From NCBI RefSeq assembly GCF_016889705.1, contig NZ_CP069526.1, forward strand, positions 8,336,001 through 8,400,000: DNA of 64,000 nucleotides, in the 5' to 3' direction. Shown piece after piece: positions 8,590 through 16,734 of this stretch (the stretch's first letter is position 1; every line of letters begins with the position of its first letter). The notes beneath the pieces are model-generated. The model was not told the DNA's origin. It did not search any database and was given only the letters and a program-made list of their open reading frames with translations. This DNA comes from Amycolatopsis sp. FDAARGOS 1241. GTDB taxonomy: Bacteria > Actinomycetota > Actinomycetes > Mycobacteriales > Pseudonocardiaceae. The position numbers and the translations under genes were made by a program.

Positions 8590-8628
8590 TTCCCCCCGGG
8601 AGTTGACTCGTCAGAGCGGGGGCGTCAA

Positions 8629-10023
8629 GTGGCAACGGGCACGACGGTATTCAGCAGGGTGACGGTGGTCGCGCCGAACACCCGGATCGACGTCGCGCTG
8701 CCGGCCGACGTCGCGGTGGCCGACCTGCTGCCGATGCTGCTGGAGATGGCGCGGGAGACCTCGCCCGACGGCGGCGCGCGCCACGGCGGCTGGGCGCTGG
8801 CCAAACTCGGCGACGCCCCGCTGGACCCGAGCCGCACGCTGGCGTCGCTCGGTGTCGTCGACGGCGAGCTGCTGCAGTTGCGCAAGCGCAACGAGAACCC
8901 GCCGCCGCCGCTGTACGACGACGTGGTCGACGCCATCGCGGAGTCCACCCCCGACACCTTCCGCCCCTGGACCAAGGAGACGGCGCGCCGCTTCGGGCAC
9001 GTCGCCGGTGGGCTCGCGCTGTTCGCGTCCGCGCTGGCGCTGCTGCTGGGTGGATCGCTCAACGGCGGCAACTCCCTCGCCGCGGCCATCGCCGGCGGGC
9101 TCGGCGCGATCGCCTGCGTGGCGGTCGGCGCGACCCTGGTCAAGGGCTACCAGGCCGAGGGCACCGGTGTGCTGATCGCCGCCGCCGGCGGCCTGCCGCT
9201 GGCGTTCGTGAGCGGCTTCTACATCGTCCCCGGCCTCACCGTGCGGGCCAACCTGCTGCTGGGCGCGGTGCTCGTGCTCATCGTCGCGGCGGTCTGCATC
9301 CTCGTCATCGGCGCCGGCATCCGTGTGTTCATCGCCGCGGCCACGGCGGGCGCGTTCGGCGCGATCGCGTTCCTGATCGCGACGCTGGTCACCGTGACCC
9401 CGGCCGGCGTCGGCGCCGGGGCGGTCGCCGTGTCGCTCGCCTGCATCTCGATCCTGCCGCGGGCCACGATCTGGCTCGCGAAGCTCCCGCTGCCGCACGT
9501 GCCCAGCACCGCGGAGGAGCTCAAGGAGGACTCCGGGTTCCCGGACTACGAGGCGATCGAGAAGCGCACCGCGGTCGCCCACGACTACATGACCGGCTTG
9601 CTGATCGGCTGCGGTGCCACCACGGCCGTCTCGGCCGTGATCGCCGCGACCGCGCCCGGCGTGTTCGGCATCATCCTCGGGGTGGTCGCCACGCTCGTGC
9701 TGCTGCTGCGCGCCCGCGCGTACGCCAACGGCGCGCAGGCCATCGCGCTGCTCACCACCGGCATGGTGTCCGCGGCCGGGATCCTGATCGGCTGGCTGTT
9801 CTCCACCACCGCCGAGAACCGCGTGCTGTACGTCTTCGGCGCGCTGATCCTCGTCGCCGCCGGTTCGCTCGTGGTCGGCGTGATCTTCCCGAACCAGCGC
9901 TTCTCCCCGCCGCTGCGGCGCACCGTCGAGATCTTCGAGGCGATCTGCATCGCCGTGGTGCTGCCACTGGCCCTCGGCGTGATGGACCTCTACACGACGC
10001 TGCGCCACCTGAACCTCAAGTGA
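8629..10023 (+). CDS. eccD: Type VII secretion integral membrane protein EccD
   Basis: A 464-residue protein. Residues 5-85 form the ubiquitin-like (YukD) domain (TVVAPNTRIDVALP onward, ending at QLRKRNENPP). About eleven hydrophobic helices follow from residue 125 to the C terminus, the EccD membrane barrel that lines the ESX inner-membrane complex. GTG 8629 is preceded by an AGCGGGGG site. The stop overlaps the start of mycP by four bases (GTGA), so the two are translationally coupled. The eccD-mycP order matches ESX-4 Rv3448-Rv3449. Length and topology are normal for the family. Confidence 0.95.
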   Translation: MATGTTVFSRVTVVAPNTRIDVALPADVAVADLLPMLLEMARETSPDGGARHGGWALAKLGDAPLDPSRTLASLGVVDGELLQLRKRNENPPPPLYDDVVDAIAESTPDTFRPWTKETARRFGHVAGGLALFASALALLLGGSLNGGNSLAAAIAGGLGAIACVAVGATLVKGYQAEGTGVLIAAAGGLPLAFVSGFYIVPGLTVRANLLLGAVLVLIVAAVCILVIGAGIRVFIAAATAGAFGAIAFLIATLVTVTPAGVGAGAVAVSLACISILPRATIWLAKLPLPHVPSTAEELKEDSGFPDYEAIEKRTAVAHDYMTGLLIGCGATTAVSAVIAATAPGVFGIILGVVATLVLLLRARAYANGAQAIALLTTGMVSAAGILIGWLFSTTAENRVLYVFGALILVAAGSLVVGVIFPNQRFSPPLRRTVEIFEAICIAVVLPLALGVMDLYTTLRHLNLK

Positions 10024-11672
10024 GCCGCCAGATGCGCGCGCGACGACCGTTGTCCCGGCGGCTCGGGCTCGGGGGCCGCACCGGTGTCGCCCTGCTGGCG
10101 GCCGGGATCGGGGTGCTGTCCCCGTTCGCCGCCGTCTCGCCCGCGTCGGCGCAGCAGGCCACCGACGCGGCCGGCACGTGGGCGAAACCGCCGCAGGTCG
10201 ACCGGGGTGCGCTGCCGAACGACACGCGCAGGCCGGACAAGACCTACAAGCAGAAGACGGGGTGCGTTCAGCGCAGCCTGGACAACAACGTCCCGATCAA
10301 CATCATCCCGTGGGGCCAGGCGTACCTGCAGCTGGACAAAGCCCAGCAGATCGTGAAGGCGGCGAAGGGCACCATCGGCGGTGACCAGAAGATCGCCGTC
10401 GTCGACACCGGCGTCACGCCGCATCCGTGGTTCCAGGGTCGCGTCGAAAGCGGCGGTGAGTACGTCGCCAACCCGACCAACCACCAGCCCGGCGGTCTGC
10501 AGGACTGCGACGGCCACGGCACCGAGGTCGCCGGCATCATCGCGGGCAACCCGCAGGACCCGAAGGTCGGCTTCATCGGGGTCGCGCCCGACGCGACGAT
10601 CGTCTCCTACCGGCAGCTGAGCGAAAACTACTCCGAAGACACGAGCTCGAACAGTTCGAGCAACACCGGCCAGCCCGGCGGGCAGCAGGGCGGTCAGCAA
10701 GGGGGCCAGCCAGGCGGCCAGAACGGCGGGCAGCTGCCCCCGAGCACCGGTGGCGGCGGCCAGGTCGAAGGCACCGGCCCGCAGCAGGACAACAACGGCG
10801 ACACGCGCCAGCTCCAGAAGGAAGGCACCGCCGGCACTCTGGACACGCTTGCCCAGATCATCCGCGGCATCGCCGACCGGGGCGACATCAAGGTCGTCAA
10901 CATGTCGGTGGACCACTGCCGGGCGGCCGACGGCACCGGTAGCATCCAGAAGGGCGAGCAAGAGGTCCAGGCCGCGGTGAAATATGCGGCGGACCGCGAC
11001 GTCGTCGTCGTCGCGGCGGCGGGCAACGTCTCCGACACCTGCCCGCAGAACGACCAGCCCGACCCGAACAAGCCGAAGTCGATCGTCACGCCGCCGTGGT
11101 TCTCCGACGACGTGCTGTCGGTCGGTGCGATCGACCAGAGTGGCGGTGTGGCGTCGTTCAGCGTGCACGGCCCGTGGGTCGGCGTCGCCGCGCCAGGCAC
11201 CGACATCGTGTCGCTCGACCCGGCCGAAGGCTCTACGGGCCTGGCGAACCTCACGATCAACAACGGCCAGCAGTCGAAGATCCAGGGCACGAGCTTCGCC
11301 GCGCCGTACGTGGCCGGCTTGGCCGCGCTCGTCCGCTCGATGTACCCGAACCTCAACGCGCGCCAAGTGATCCAGCGCATCGAGGCCACCGCGCAGCACC
11401 CGGCCGCGCCGGGCGGGCGCGACGACTTCGTGGGCTACGGCGTGATCGACCCGGTGGCCGCGCTCACCGCGAACTTGCCGGGCGACGTCGGCATGCTGGC
11501 GCCGCCGAAGCCGGTGGTCCAGGCCGCCCAGCTGCCGCCGGCCGACAGCACCAGCTCCACGCCGATGATCGTCGCGCTGGCGGGCACCGGCGGTGGTGTG
11601 CTGGCGCTGCTGATCACGCTCTTCGTGATGCACACGATCAGGCGCAACCGGCCCAACAGCTCGCCGGGCTGA
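10020..11672 (+). CDS. mycP: Mycosin, membrane-anchored subtilisin-like protease of the ESX system
   Basis: A 550-residue secreted serine protease. An Arg-rich N terminus and hydrophobic stretch form a signal peptide (about 1-42, ending near ASA). The catalytic triad is Asp in IAVVDTGV (about 128), His in DGHGTEVAG (about 165) and Ser in GTSFAAPYVAG (about 423). A C-terminal transmembrane helix (about 513-540) and a short basic tail anchor it with the protease outside. Residues about 210-255 form a Gly/Gln-rich loop (repeated GGQQGGQ) within the catalytic domain, longer than I expect and probably disordered. Mycosins stabilise the ESX membrane complex and can cleave substrates. GTG 10020 overlaps the eccD stop. 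Confidence 0.95.
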   Translation: MSRQMRARRPLSRRLGLGGRTGVALLAAGIGVLSPFAAVSPASAQQATDAAGTWAKPPQVDRGALPNDTRRPDKTYKQKTGCVQRSLDNNVPINIIPWGQAYLQLDKAQQIVKAAKGTIGGDQKIAVVDTGVTPHPWFQGRVESGGEYVANPTNHQPGGLQDCDGHGTEVAGIIAGNPQDPKVGFIGVAPDATIVSYRQLSENYSEDTSSNSSSNTGQPGGQQGGQQGGQPGGQNGGQLPPSTGGGGQVEGTGPQQDNNGDTRQLQKEGTAGTLDTLAQIIRGIADRGDIKVVNMSVDHCRAADGTGSIQKGEQEVQAAVKYAADRDVVVVAAAGNVSDTCPQNDQPDPNKPKSIVTPPWFSDDVLSVGAIDQSGGVASFSVHGPWVGVAAPGTDIVSLDPAEGSTGLANLTINNGQQSKIQGTSFAAPYVAGLAALVRSMYPNLNARQVIQRIEATAQHPAAPGGRDDFVGYGVIDPVAALTANLPGDVGMLAPPKPVVQAAQLPPADSTSSTPMIVALAGTGGGVLALLITLFVMHTIRRNRPNSSPG

Positions 11673-11690
11673 GCATTCCCGTCCTGAAGC

Positions 11691-11735
11691 CCGAAGGGGC
11701 CGCACACCGGTTTTCGACGGTGGCGGCCCCTTCGG
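11691..11735. terminator. Bidirectional terminator between mycP and the WXG-long gene
   Basis: Two arms of 13 bp (11691-11703 and 11723-11735) extended by an inner 5-bp stem (705-709 with 718-722 of the 11 kb block) form one long hairpin. It fills the gap between two convergent genes; the right arm abuts the stop at 11736. There is no long T-run, as is common in actinobacteria. Confidence 0.8.
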
Positions 11736-12863
11736 TCACTTCTGGGGTTTCTTGGCCTTGTCGGGCTTCTGAGGGCGCGGGTCCTCCCCGATCACCGGTG
11801 GCGTGACGTGCTCCGGTTCACCGAGGAGCTCCGACGGTTTGGCCGACGTGCGGTTCTTGGGCTGGCGCGTGCCACCGCCACCGCCGCCCGCGCCGCCGCC
11901 GAAGCCGCCCATCATGGGCATCATCGGCATGGCCATGCCCGGCTGTCCCTGCGCCGGCTGCGCGGGCGCGGGCGCGGGTTCCGGCTGGACCGGGAGCACG
12001 CCCGCGTCCACCTGCTGCAAGTGCGGATCGACGCCGGATTCCTTGCCCTGGTGGACATCCTCGGCCGCGGACGGTGAGACGGAGTCGTCGGCCGAGGACG
12101 GCGCGGTGGTGTCGGAGGTGGCGGTGTCGAACGGGGCGGTGTCTGAGGTAGCGGCGTCGGGCGCGGTGTTTTCGACCTGATCGGGTGCATTTCCGTGCTG
12201 CGCGCCGGAATCAGGAGCCGTCGAGCCGGCCTGCGCGGCCTCGCCGGCCTCGGCTGGGCGCGCGGAATCGCTGCCGTGGAGCCGGAACTGCTCCGCCGGG
12301 TAGTGGCGGCGGACCACGATGCTCGACTGCTCGCCCGCCGGCGCGTCTACGCCGTCGCACAGCCGGCCGAACTCCTGCAGCACGTCTTCCGCCGCGTCGT
12401 AGAAGGACCTCATGGACTGCTCGGTCTCGCGCAGCTGTGCGCGCGAGCGGCTCACGCCCCCGACGGGCAGCATTGCCGATTCGGACAGCAGATCGGCCGC
12501 GTCGGTGAGCACGTGGGTGGCATCGCCGACGATCTTGCGCAGCGTGCCGGCGAGTTCGTCCAGCGCGCCCGCCAGCTCGTCGAGGGCGTCCTCGACGCCT
12601 TCGCTCGCGGACCGGATTTCGCCCAGGTAGGTGACGAAGGCATCGGCGTCCGCACCGGACCACGACGCGTCGAGCCGGCCCAGTTCCTCGGCCAGCTCGG
12701 CGGAAACCCCGCCCGCTGTCTTCGCGGCCGTGCGCAAGCGCTGCGCTTCCTCGTCGAGGTCCGCCCAGCGGCCGACGAGCGGGCGGTAGTACGCCGCGAC
12801 GGGGTCGGTCACGCCGAGCTCGCCCGCGAGTTCGGACACGAACGTCAGCGACGGTTCCGTCAC
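11736..12863 (-). CDS. Long WXG100-like type VII secretion substrate with disordered tail
   Basis: A 375-residue protein. The first 190 residues are helical, with a W-S-G turn in LDASWSGADAD near residue 67, the WXG100 signature, and a long second helical part rich in Leu/Asp/Glu. From about residue 195 the chain is low-complexity Ala/Thr/Pro/Asp, with a Met/Gly-rich patch near 315-335 and a basic Lys/Pro tail. It has no signal peptide or clear membrane helix. Its start overlaps the stop of the EspC-like gene by four bases, so the two are coupled and probably work as a pair. The operon begins with eccB. It is likely an exported ESX protein or an assembly factor; no enzymatic domain is seen. 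Confidence 0.75.
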   Translation of the reverse strand: MTEPSLTFVSELAGELGVTDPVAAYYRPLVGRWADLDEEAQRLRTAAKTAGGVSAELAEELGRLDASWSGADADAFVTYLGEIRSASEGVEDALDELAGALDELAGTLRKIVGDATHVLTDAADLLSESAMLPVGGVSRSRAQLRETEQSMRSFYDAAEDVLQEFGRLCDGVDAPAGEQSSIVVRRHYPAEQFRLHGSDSARPAEAGEAAQAGSTAPDSGAQHGNAPDQVENTAPDAATSDTAPFDTATSDTTAPSSADDSVSPSAAEDVHQGKESGVDPHLQQVDAGVLPVQPEPAPAPAQPAQGQPGMAMPMMPMMGGFGGGAGGGGGGTRQPKNRTSAKPSELLGEPEHVTPPVIGEDPRPQKPDKAKKPQK

Positions 12864-13189
12864 GACCGCCTCCCGGCGCGCTTGAGGAGCTCGGCCGCGT
12901 CGGCGTCACGCTGTGCGTGGGCCGCGGTCAGCTGTTCGAGCGCCTGCGCGGCCGACCGCAGCGCGGTCGCGCCCGCCTGGAGCTGCTGCCGCAGCGCCGT
13001 CGACGCACGCACGTACGACCGGTCCAGACCGAGCCGGCCGCCCAGCTCTCCGTACGTCTCCGCCGTGGTCGCGCCCGTACCGATGCCGGACGCCGCCGAG
13101 TCCAGCTCGCCGGCGGCGTGCGCCACCTTCGCCGCGTAGCCGTCGACGACCGCTCCGTCGATGTTCAGCGCGTTGTTCCCCGCCGCCAC
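12860..13189 (-). CDS. EspC-like small ESX-associated protein
   Basis: A 109-residue, mostly helical protein with the look of the ESX-1 EspC/DUF2580 group: conserved hydrophobic start (NALNIDGAVVDGYA), central Gly-rich turn and a long Ala/Gln-rich second helix. The frame stays open far upstream into eccB, but GTG 13189 has an AGGAGGGT site five bases before it (13193-13200), which sets the start. It sits 62 bases after eccB and overlaps the next gene by four bases. EspC-type proteins are co-secreted with partner proteins through ESX systems, so this and the downstream long WXG protein are a candidate substrate pair. The family match is by pattern only. Confidence 0.7.
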   Translation of the reverse strand: MAAGNNALNIDGAVVDGYAAKVAHAAGELDSAASGIGTGATTAETYGELGGRLGLDRSYVRASTALRQQLQAGATALRSAAQALEQLTAAHAQRDADAAELLKRAGRRS

Positions 13190-13251
13190 GACACCCTCCT
13201 CACCCGACTGTGTTCGAGTGTGACGGACACGGCCGCGCGGTGGTTCCCGGT

Positions 13252-14889
13252 TCAGCCGCCCGCCTGCTGCCCGGCCTGCTGGGCCGGGAACGAACCCGCG
13301 TTCGGGTCGATCGGCACGGAGTCGAACTGCTTCTGCACGTCCTGCGTGTTCAGCGACGAACCCGTGGGCAGCAGCCCGATGATCGACTCCGGCGCCGGCA
13401 GAGGCCTGTCCAGACCGAGCACCTTGGCCGTGGCCTGGTCCGGGACGCCGTAGCGGAGGCCGCGGTCCGAGATCAGCTGGATCGGCCCCTTCCCGAACGT
13501 CGCACTCGACTCGGTGGCCGACGACACGACCGCGCCGAAGCCCGGCGGCATGAAGAACCCGGTGATGGGCAAGCCGTTCGGGCCCGCGGTGCTCACGCTC
13601 TGGACCTTCGACGTGTTGTCCGGGTTGAACGTCTCGGCCGGCAGGCGGTTGCTGACGTACACCGACGTGTGCGCCGTGTTCTTCCCCTGATCGAACGACC
13701 AGCCGAGGCACGCCACCGGCGAGCCCTGGGTCGCGTCGAGGACGGTCGGGGTCTCCTGCGGGTAGTTGCTGACGTCGACGAAGCCGTCGTCGCCCTTCTG
13801 CAGCTGCCTGACGCCGTTGATGCTGCTGAGGGCGAGGTCGACGACCTTGCTCGAGCTGGCACCGTTCTTCGCCACGCGCACGATGTCGGCGACGGCGCTG
13901 GACACCTTCTCGATGCCCGTCTTCGTGATCAGCCAGAACTCCGGCTGCCCGCCCGAAGGAGTGGTCGAGAAGACGTCGCCGACCACGAGGCCTTGGAAGT
14001 TCTGCTGCGGCGTCTCCCCGGCGCCGTCGACCTGCGGCGGCACGAGCGGGTTGGCGTCGGGGATCGCGTTGAGGAACGCCTGCGAGACCTTGCGCGCCTT
14101 GGACGGCAGCTGCAGCGCGGCCTTCACGGGGTCGTTGTTGTCCAGGCTCACCTCGGCGCGCACGGTGTTGGCGTCCGGCCGCGCCTGCGTGGGCGAGAGG
14201 CGGTAGATCAGGTACGTCTTCCCGTTGCCGGCGTCGCCCAGCAGCGCCTGGCCGTGGTTGAGTTCCGTGCCGACGTTCGCGACACCAGCGATCACCGTGG
14301 TGTCGGTGCGGTTCACGCTGTCCGGAACCGGCAGCGACGGATCGAGCTCCACCTGGTCGCACACTGCCCAATTGGGGGAAATGCGTTGGGATTGATCGGG
14401 CAGAAGTTGTGGCCCATCGGGAATTCCGGTCAGCTTTCCGCGCGGAATATTCTTGAGCTGTTCATCCGAGACGACGGTCGGTGTCTTCAGCTCGGTCGAC
14501 GCCGAGGCGGCAGCCGGCTGCGCGCCACCCTGGCCGCCTTGCGACGACTGCTGTTGCTGCGCAAGCAGGATCAACCGGGCGGACGCCAGGTTGAAGGTCG
14601 GGATCAGCTTCTGCGGATCGCCCGTGACCACGTACACGGTGCCGGACTGCTCGCCGATCACGATGTTCCCCGACGCAGGCACCGACGGAGCCGGGCTGAG
14701 CAGGGCCCACAGCACGAAGACGACCGCACCCAGCACGCCGAGGATCACCCCGACGACGGTCGCCCGCGCGTGGGTGCGCATCGGGTCGTGCAACATCACC
14801 GCGTCGCGGCGGACGAGCGCCGACTGCATCCGGCGCATGACGAACTTGTAGGCCTGAACCTGTGACTTAGTCGTGGGTGTTGATGGCAT
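13252..14889 (-). CDS. eccB: Type VII secretion membrane protein EccB
   Basis: A 545-residue core component of the ESX complex. It has a short cytoplasmic N terminus (KSQVQAYKFVMRRMQSALV, typical of EccB), one transmembrane helix at about 43-66, then a large extracytoplasmic domain with repeated beta segments and spaced Gly residues. The family helix plus R-repeat fold is long and fits this length. The C-terminal Gln/Ala tail (AQQAGQQAGG) is unstructured. Cysteines in the outer domain (near WAVCDQVEL and VACLGWSFD) may pair. ATG 14889 starts the leftward block eccB / EspC-like / WXG-long, divergent from eccE. The position matches Rv3450c (eccB4). Confidence 0.95.
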   Translation of the reverse strand: MPSTPTTKSQVQAYKFVMRRMQSALVRRDAVMLHDPMRTHARATVVGVILGVLGAVVFVLWALLSPAPSVPASGNIVIGEQSGTVYVVTGDPQKLIPTFNLASARLILLAQQQQSSQGGQGGAQPAAASASTELKTPTVVSDEQLKNIPRGKLTGIPDGPQLLPDQSQRISPNWAVCDQVELDPSLPVPDSVNRTDTTVIAGVANVGTELNHGQALLGDAGNGKTYLIYRLSPTQARPDANTVRAEVSLDNNDPVKAALQLPSKARKVSQAFLNAIPDANPLVPPQVDGAGETPQQNFQGLVVGDVFSTTPSGGQPEFWLITKTGIEKVSSAVADIVRVAKNGASSSKVVDLALSSINGVRQLQKGDDGFVDVSNYPQETPTVLDATQGSPVACLGWSFDQGKNTAHTSVYVSNRLPAETFNPDNTSKVQSVSTAGPNGLPITGFFMPPGFGAVVSSATESSATFGKGPIQLISDRGLRYGVPDQATAKVLGLDRPLPAPESIIGLLPTGSSLNTQDVQKQFDSVPIDPNAGSFPAQQAGQQAGG

Positions 14890-15045
14890 TTCCGACCTAC
14901 AGTCCTCCCCGTCGCGGTACGGTTCCGCAGGATAGCCGTACGGGGACCGTCTGGTGTGGGGTTTCTACCAACTCAAGCTAGGGTCGGACACCTCGGTACC
15001 GGCTTTCCGGGAACGTAGCACTCACGAGGGGAAGAGAACGCGCGG

Positions 15046-16734
15046 ATGTCCGTCACCACGCCTCCACGTCCGCCTGGCCCGCCCGGGCCGCCACCGCCAC
15101 CCGGAGGACGGCCTCCGGGCCCGCCGCAGCGGCCCGGCAGAGCGGGTGGACCGGGCGGGGTGCCGGGTGGTCCTGGCGGACCCGGCGGTGTGCCGCGCGG
15201 TCCCGGTGGACCCGGCGGACCCGGCGGACCTGGTGGGCCCGGTGGGCCCGGCGGTGGCGGCCGGCCCGGTGGCCCGGGCGGCCCCGGTGGCCGTGGTCCG
15301 GGGGGACCCGGCGGTCCGGGCGGGCCCGGCGGTCCGGGCGGGCCCGGCGGCCCGGGCGGGCCCGGCGGCCCGGGAGGACCTGGAGGACCCGGCGGCCCAG
15401 GAGGACCCGGCGGCCCGGGTGGGTCCGGCGGCTCCGGTCCGGACGGCCCCGGCTCCGGTGGGACGCCGCAGGCCGGCACCGCGACCGCGACCCGCATGGC
15501 CCCGCCTTCGCGGCAGCGCTCCGGGGGGATCAACCTCGGCCCGCTGCCCGTGTCGAACCTCGTGCTGCTGGAGCTCGGTGTCGCGATAGGACTGATCCTG
15601 CTCGCGATCGACTCCGAGAAGCTCAAGTACGTCGCCGCCGGCGTGGTCCTCGTTTTCCTCATCTTCGCGTTCCTGCGGTGGGGCGGACGCTGGTTCACGC
15701 AGTGGCTCGGCCTGACGCTGCGCTACCGCTTCCGCTCGCACGACCGCGTCGCCACCCCGCCGCCGCCCAGCAGCGTCGAGGAGCTCGCGGCCGAGGACGC
15801 CACGGTCACCGGCCCCGACGACGCGCGCGTGAACCTGTTGCGCCTGGCCGTGCCGGACCTCGTGGTGGCCCACGGCGTCGACCACGAACGCCAGCAGGTC
15901 GGCCTCGCGTGGAACGACGGCACGTGGACCGCGGTGCTGCTCGTCGAGCCGGCGCCCGCGCTGATCACGCAGGCGGGCGGCGCGCCGAGCCTCCCGCTGT
16001 CGGCGCTCGCGCCGTGCCTCGAAGACCGAGGGGTGGTCCTCGACTCGATCCAGATGATCTGGCACAGCTACCCGGGTTCCGCGGCGCTGCCGTCGGACTC
16101 GCCGGCGCTCAGCTCGTACATGGAGGTGCTCGGCCCACTGCCCGCGGCCGCGCGCCGCACCACGTGGATCGCGGTCCGCCTCGACCCGCGGCGCTGCCCG
16201 GACGCGATCCGGGAACGCGGCGGCGGCGTCGTCGGCGCCCACCGCGCGCTGATCGGCGCGCTGTCGCGCGTGCGCAACGCGCTGGAATCCCAGGGCGTGC
16301 CGACGCGGCCGCTCGACCCGGACGAGCTGCTGCGCGCCGGTATCTCCGCCGCGGAGCTCACCGCCGTCGCGGGTTCCTCGGCGAACGTGACGTTGCAGGA
16401 GAGCTGGACCGGCGTCACGGCGGCCGGCATCGGGCACTCCAGCTACGCGATCACGGGCTGGCCGAAGGGCAAGATCAGCGGCAGCCTCGAGGCACTCACG
16501 AGCGTCCGCGCGCTGTCGGCGACGGTCGCCATGTCGATTTCGCCGGCGTCGGACGAGGGCCGCATCGGGCTGCGCGGCGTGGTGCGCGTGAGCGCCCGCA
16601 ACCCGCGTGAGCTCGAGGCCGCCGATCAGCGGCTGAAGTCCGTTTCGGAGCGGCTGGACGTCGACCTGACCCCGATGCGGGGCCTGCAGATCGCCGCGTT
16701 CGCCGCCACCCTGCCCATCGGAGGTACGGCATGA
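15046..16734 (+). CDS. eccE: Type VII secretion protein EccE with a long collagen-like N-terminal extension
   Basis: A 562-residue protein. From about residue 158 it is a normal EccE: two transmembrane helices (about 166-185 and 190-209), then a cytoplasmic EccE domain of about 350 residues. Before this stands an unusual extension. Residues 6-30 are Pro-rich and residues 33-128 are almost pure repeats of Gly-Gly-Pro, broken only by a few Arg, Val and Ser. EccE sits at the periphery of the ESX membrane complex. Start ATG 15046 follows a GAGGGGAAGAG site; no later start keeps the first helix with a good site. The stop overlaps the next gene (ATGA). Mycobacterial ESX-4 lacks eccE, while ESX-4-type loci of other actinobacteria carry it. 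Confidence 0.88.
   Translation: MSVTTPPRPPGPPGPPPPPGGRPPGPPQRPGRAGGPGGVPGGPGGPGGVPRGPGGPGGPGGPGGPGGPGGGGRPGGPGGPGGRGPGGPGGPGGPGGPGGPGGPGGPGGPGGPGGPGGPGGPGGPGGSGGSGPDGPGSGGTPQAGTATATRMAPPSRQRSGGINLGPLPVSNLVLLELGVAIGLILLAIDSEKLKYVAAGVVLVFLIFAFLRWGGRWFTQWLGLTLRYRFRSHDRVATPPPPSSVEELAAEDATVTGPDDARVNLLRLAVPDLVVAHGVDHERQQVGLAWNDGTWTAVLLVEPAPALITQAGGAPSLPLSALAPCLEDRGVVLDSIQMIWHSYPGSAALPSDSPALSSYMEVLGPLPAAARRTTWIAVRLDPRRCPDAIRERGGGVVGAHRALIGALSRVRNALESQGVPTRPLDPDELLRAGISAAELTAVAGSSANVTLQESWTGVTAAGIGHSSYAITGWPKGKISGSLEALTSVRALSATVAMSISPASDEGRIGLRGVVRVSARNPRELEAADQRLKSVSERLDVDLTPMRGLQIAAFAATLPIGGTA
15145..15424 (+). repeat. Gly-Gly-Pro coding repeat inside eccE
   Basis: A run of 9-bp units (GGCGGTCCC-like, with synonymous variation) encodes about 90 residues of Gly-Gly-Pro repeats. 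Synonymous third-base changes between units suggest that the protein repeat is under selection, not just DNA slippage, although slippage would change its length easily. Confidence 0.85.

Larger units (their letters stand above)
8263..8628. other. Divergent control region between eccC and eccD
   Basis: A 366-bp gap between two divergent ESX arms with no gene in it. It holds a 17-bp perfect palindrome (8477-8493), a rightward promoter-like pair (8561-8589), and a leftward TACACT hexamer (8449-8454) that could be the -10 of the eccC transcript but has no good -35. Both arms of the secretion machine could be co-regulated from here. Confidence 0.6.

Noticed and set aside
13190..14371. Upstream extension of the EspC-like frame into eccB (503 codons in total)
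   Set aside because: Low-complexity out-of-frame reading of eccB; the GTG at 13189 with AGGAGGGT marks the true start.
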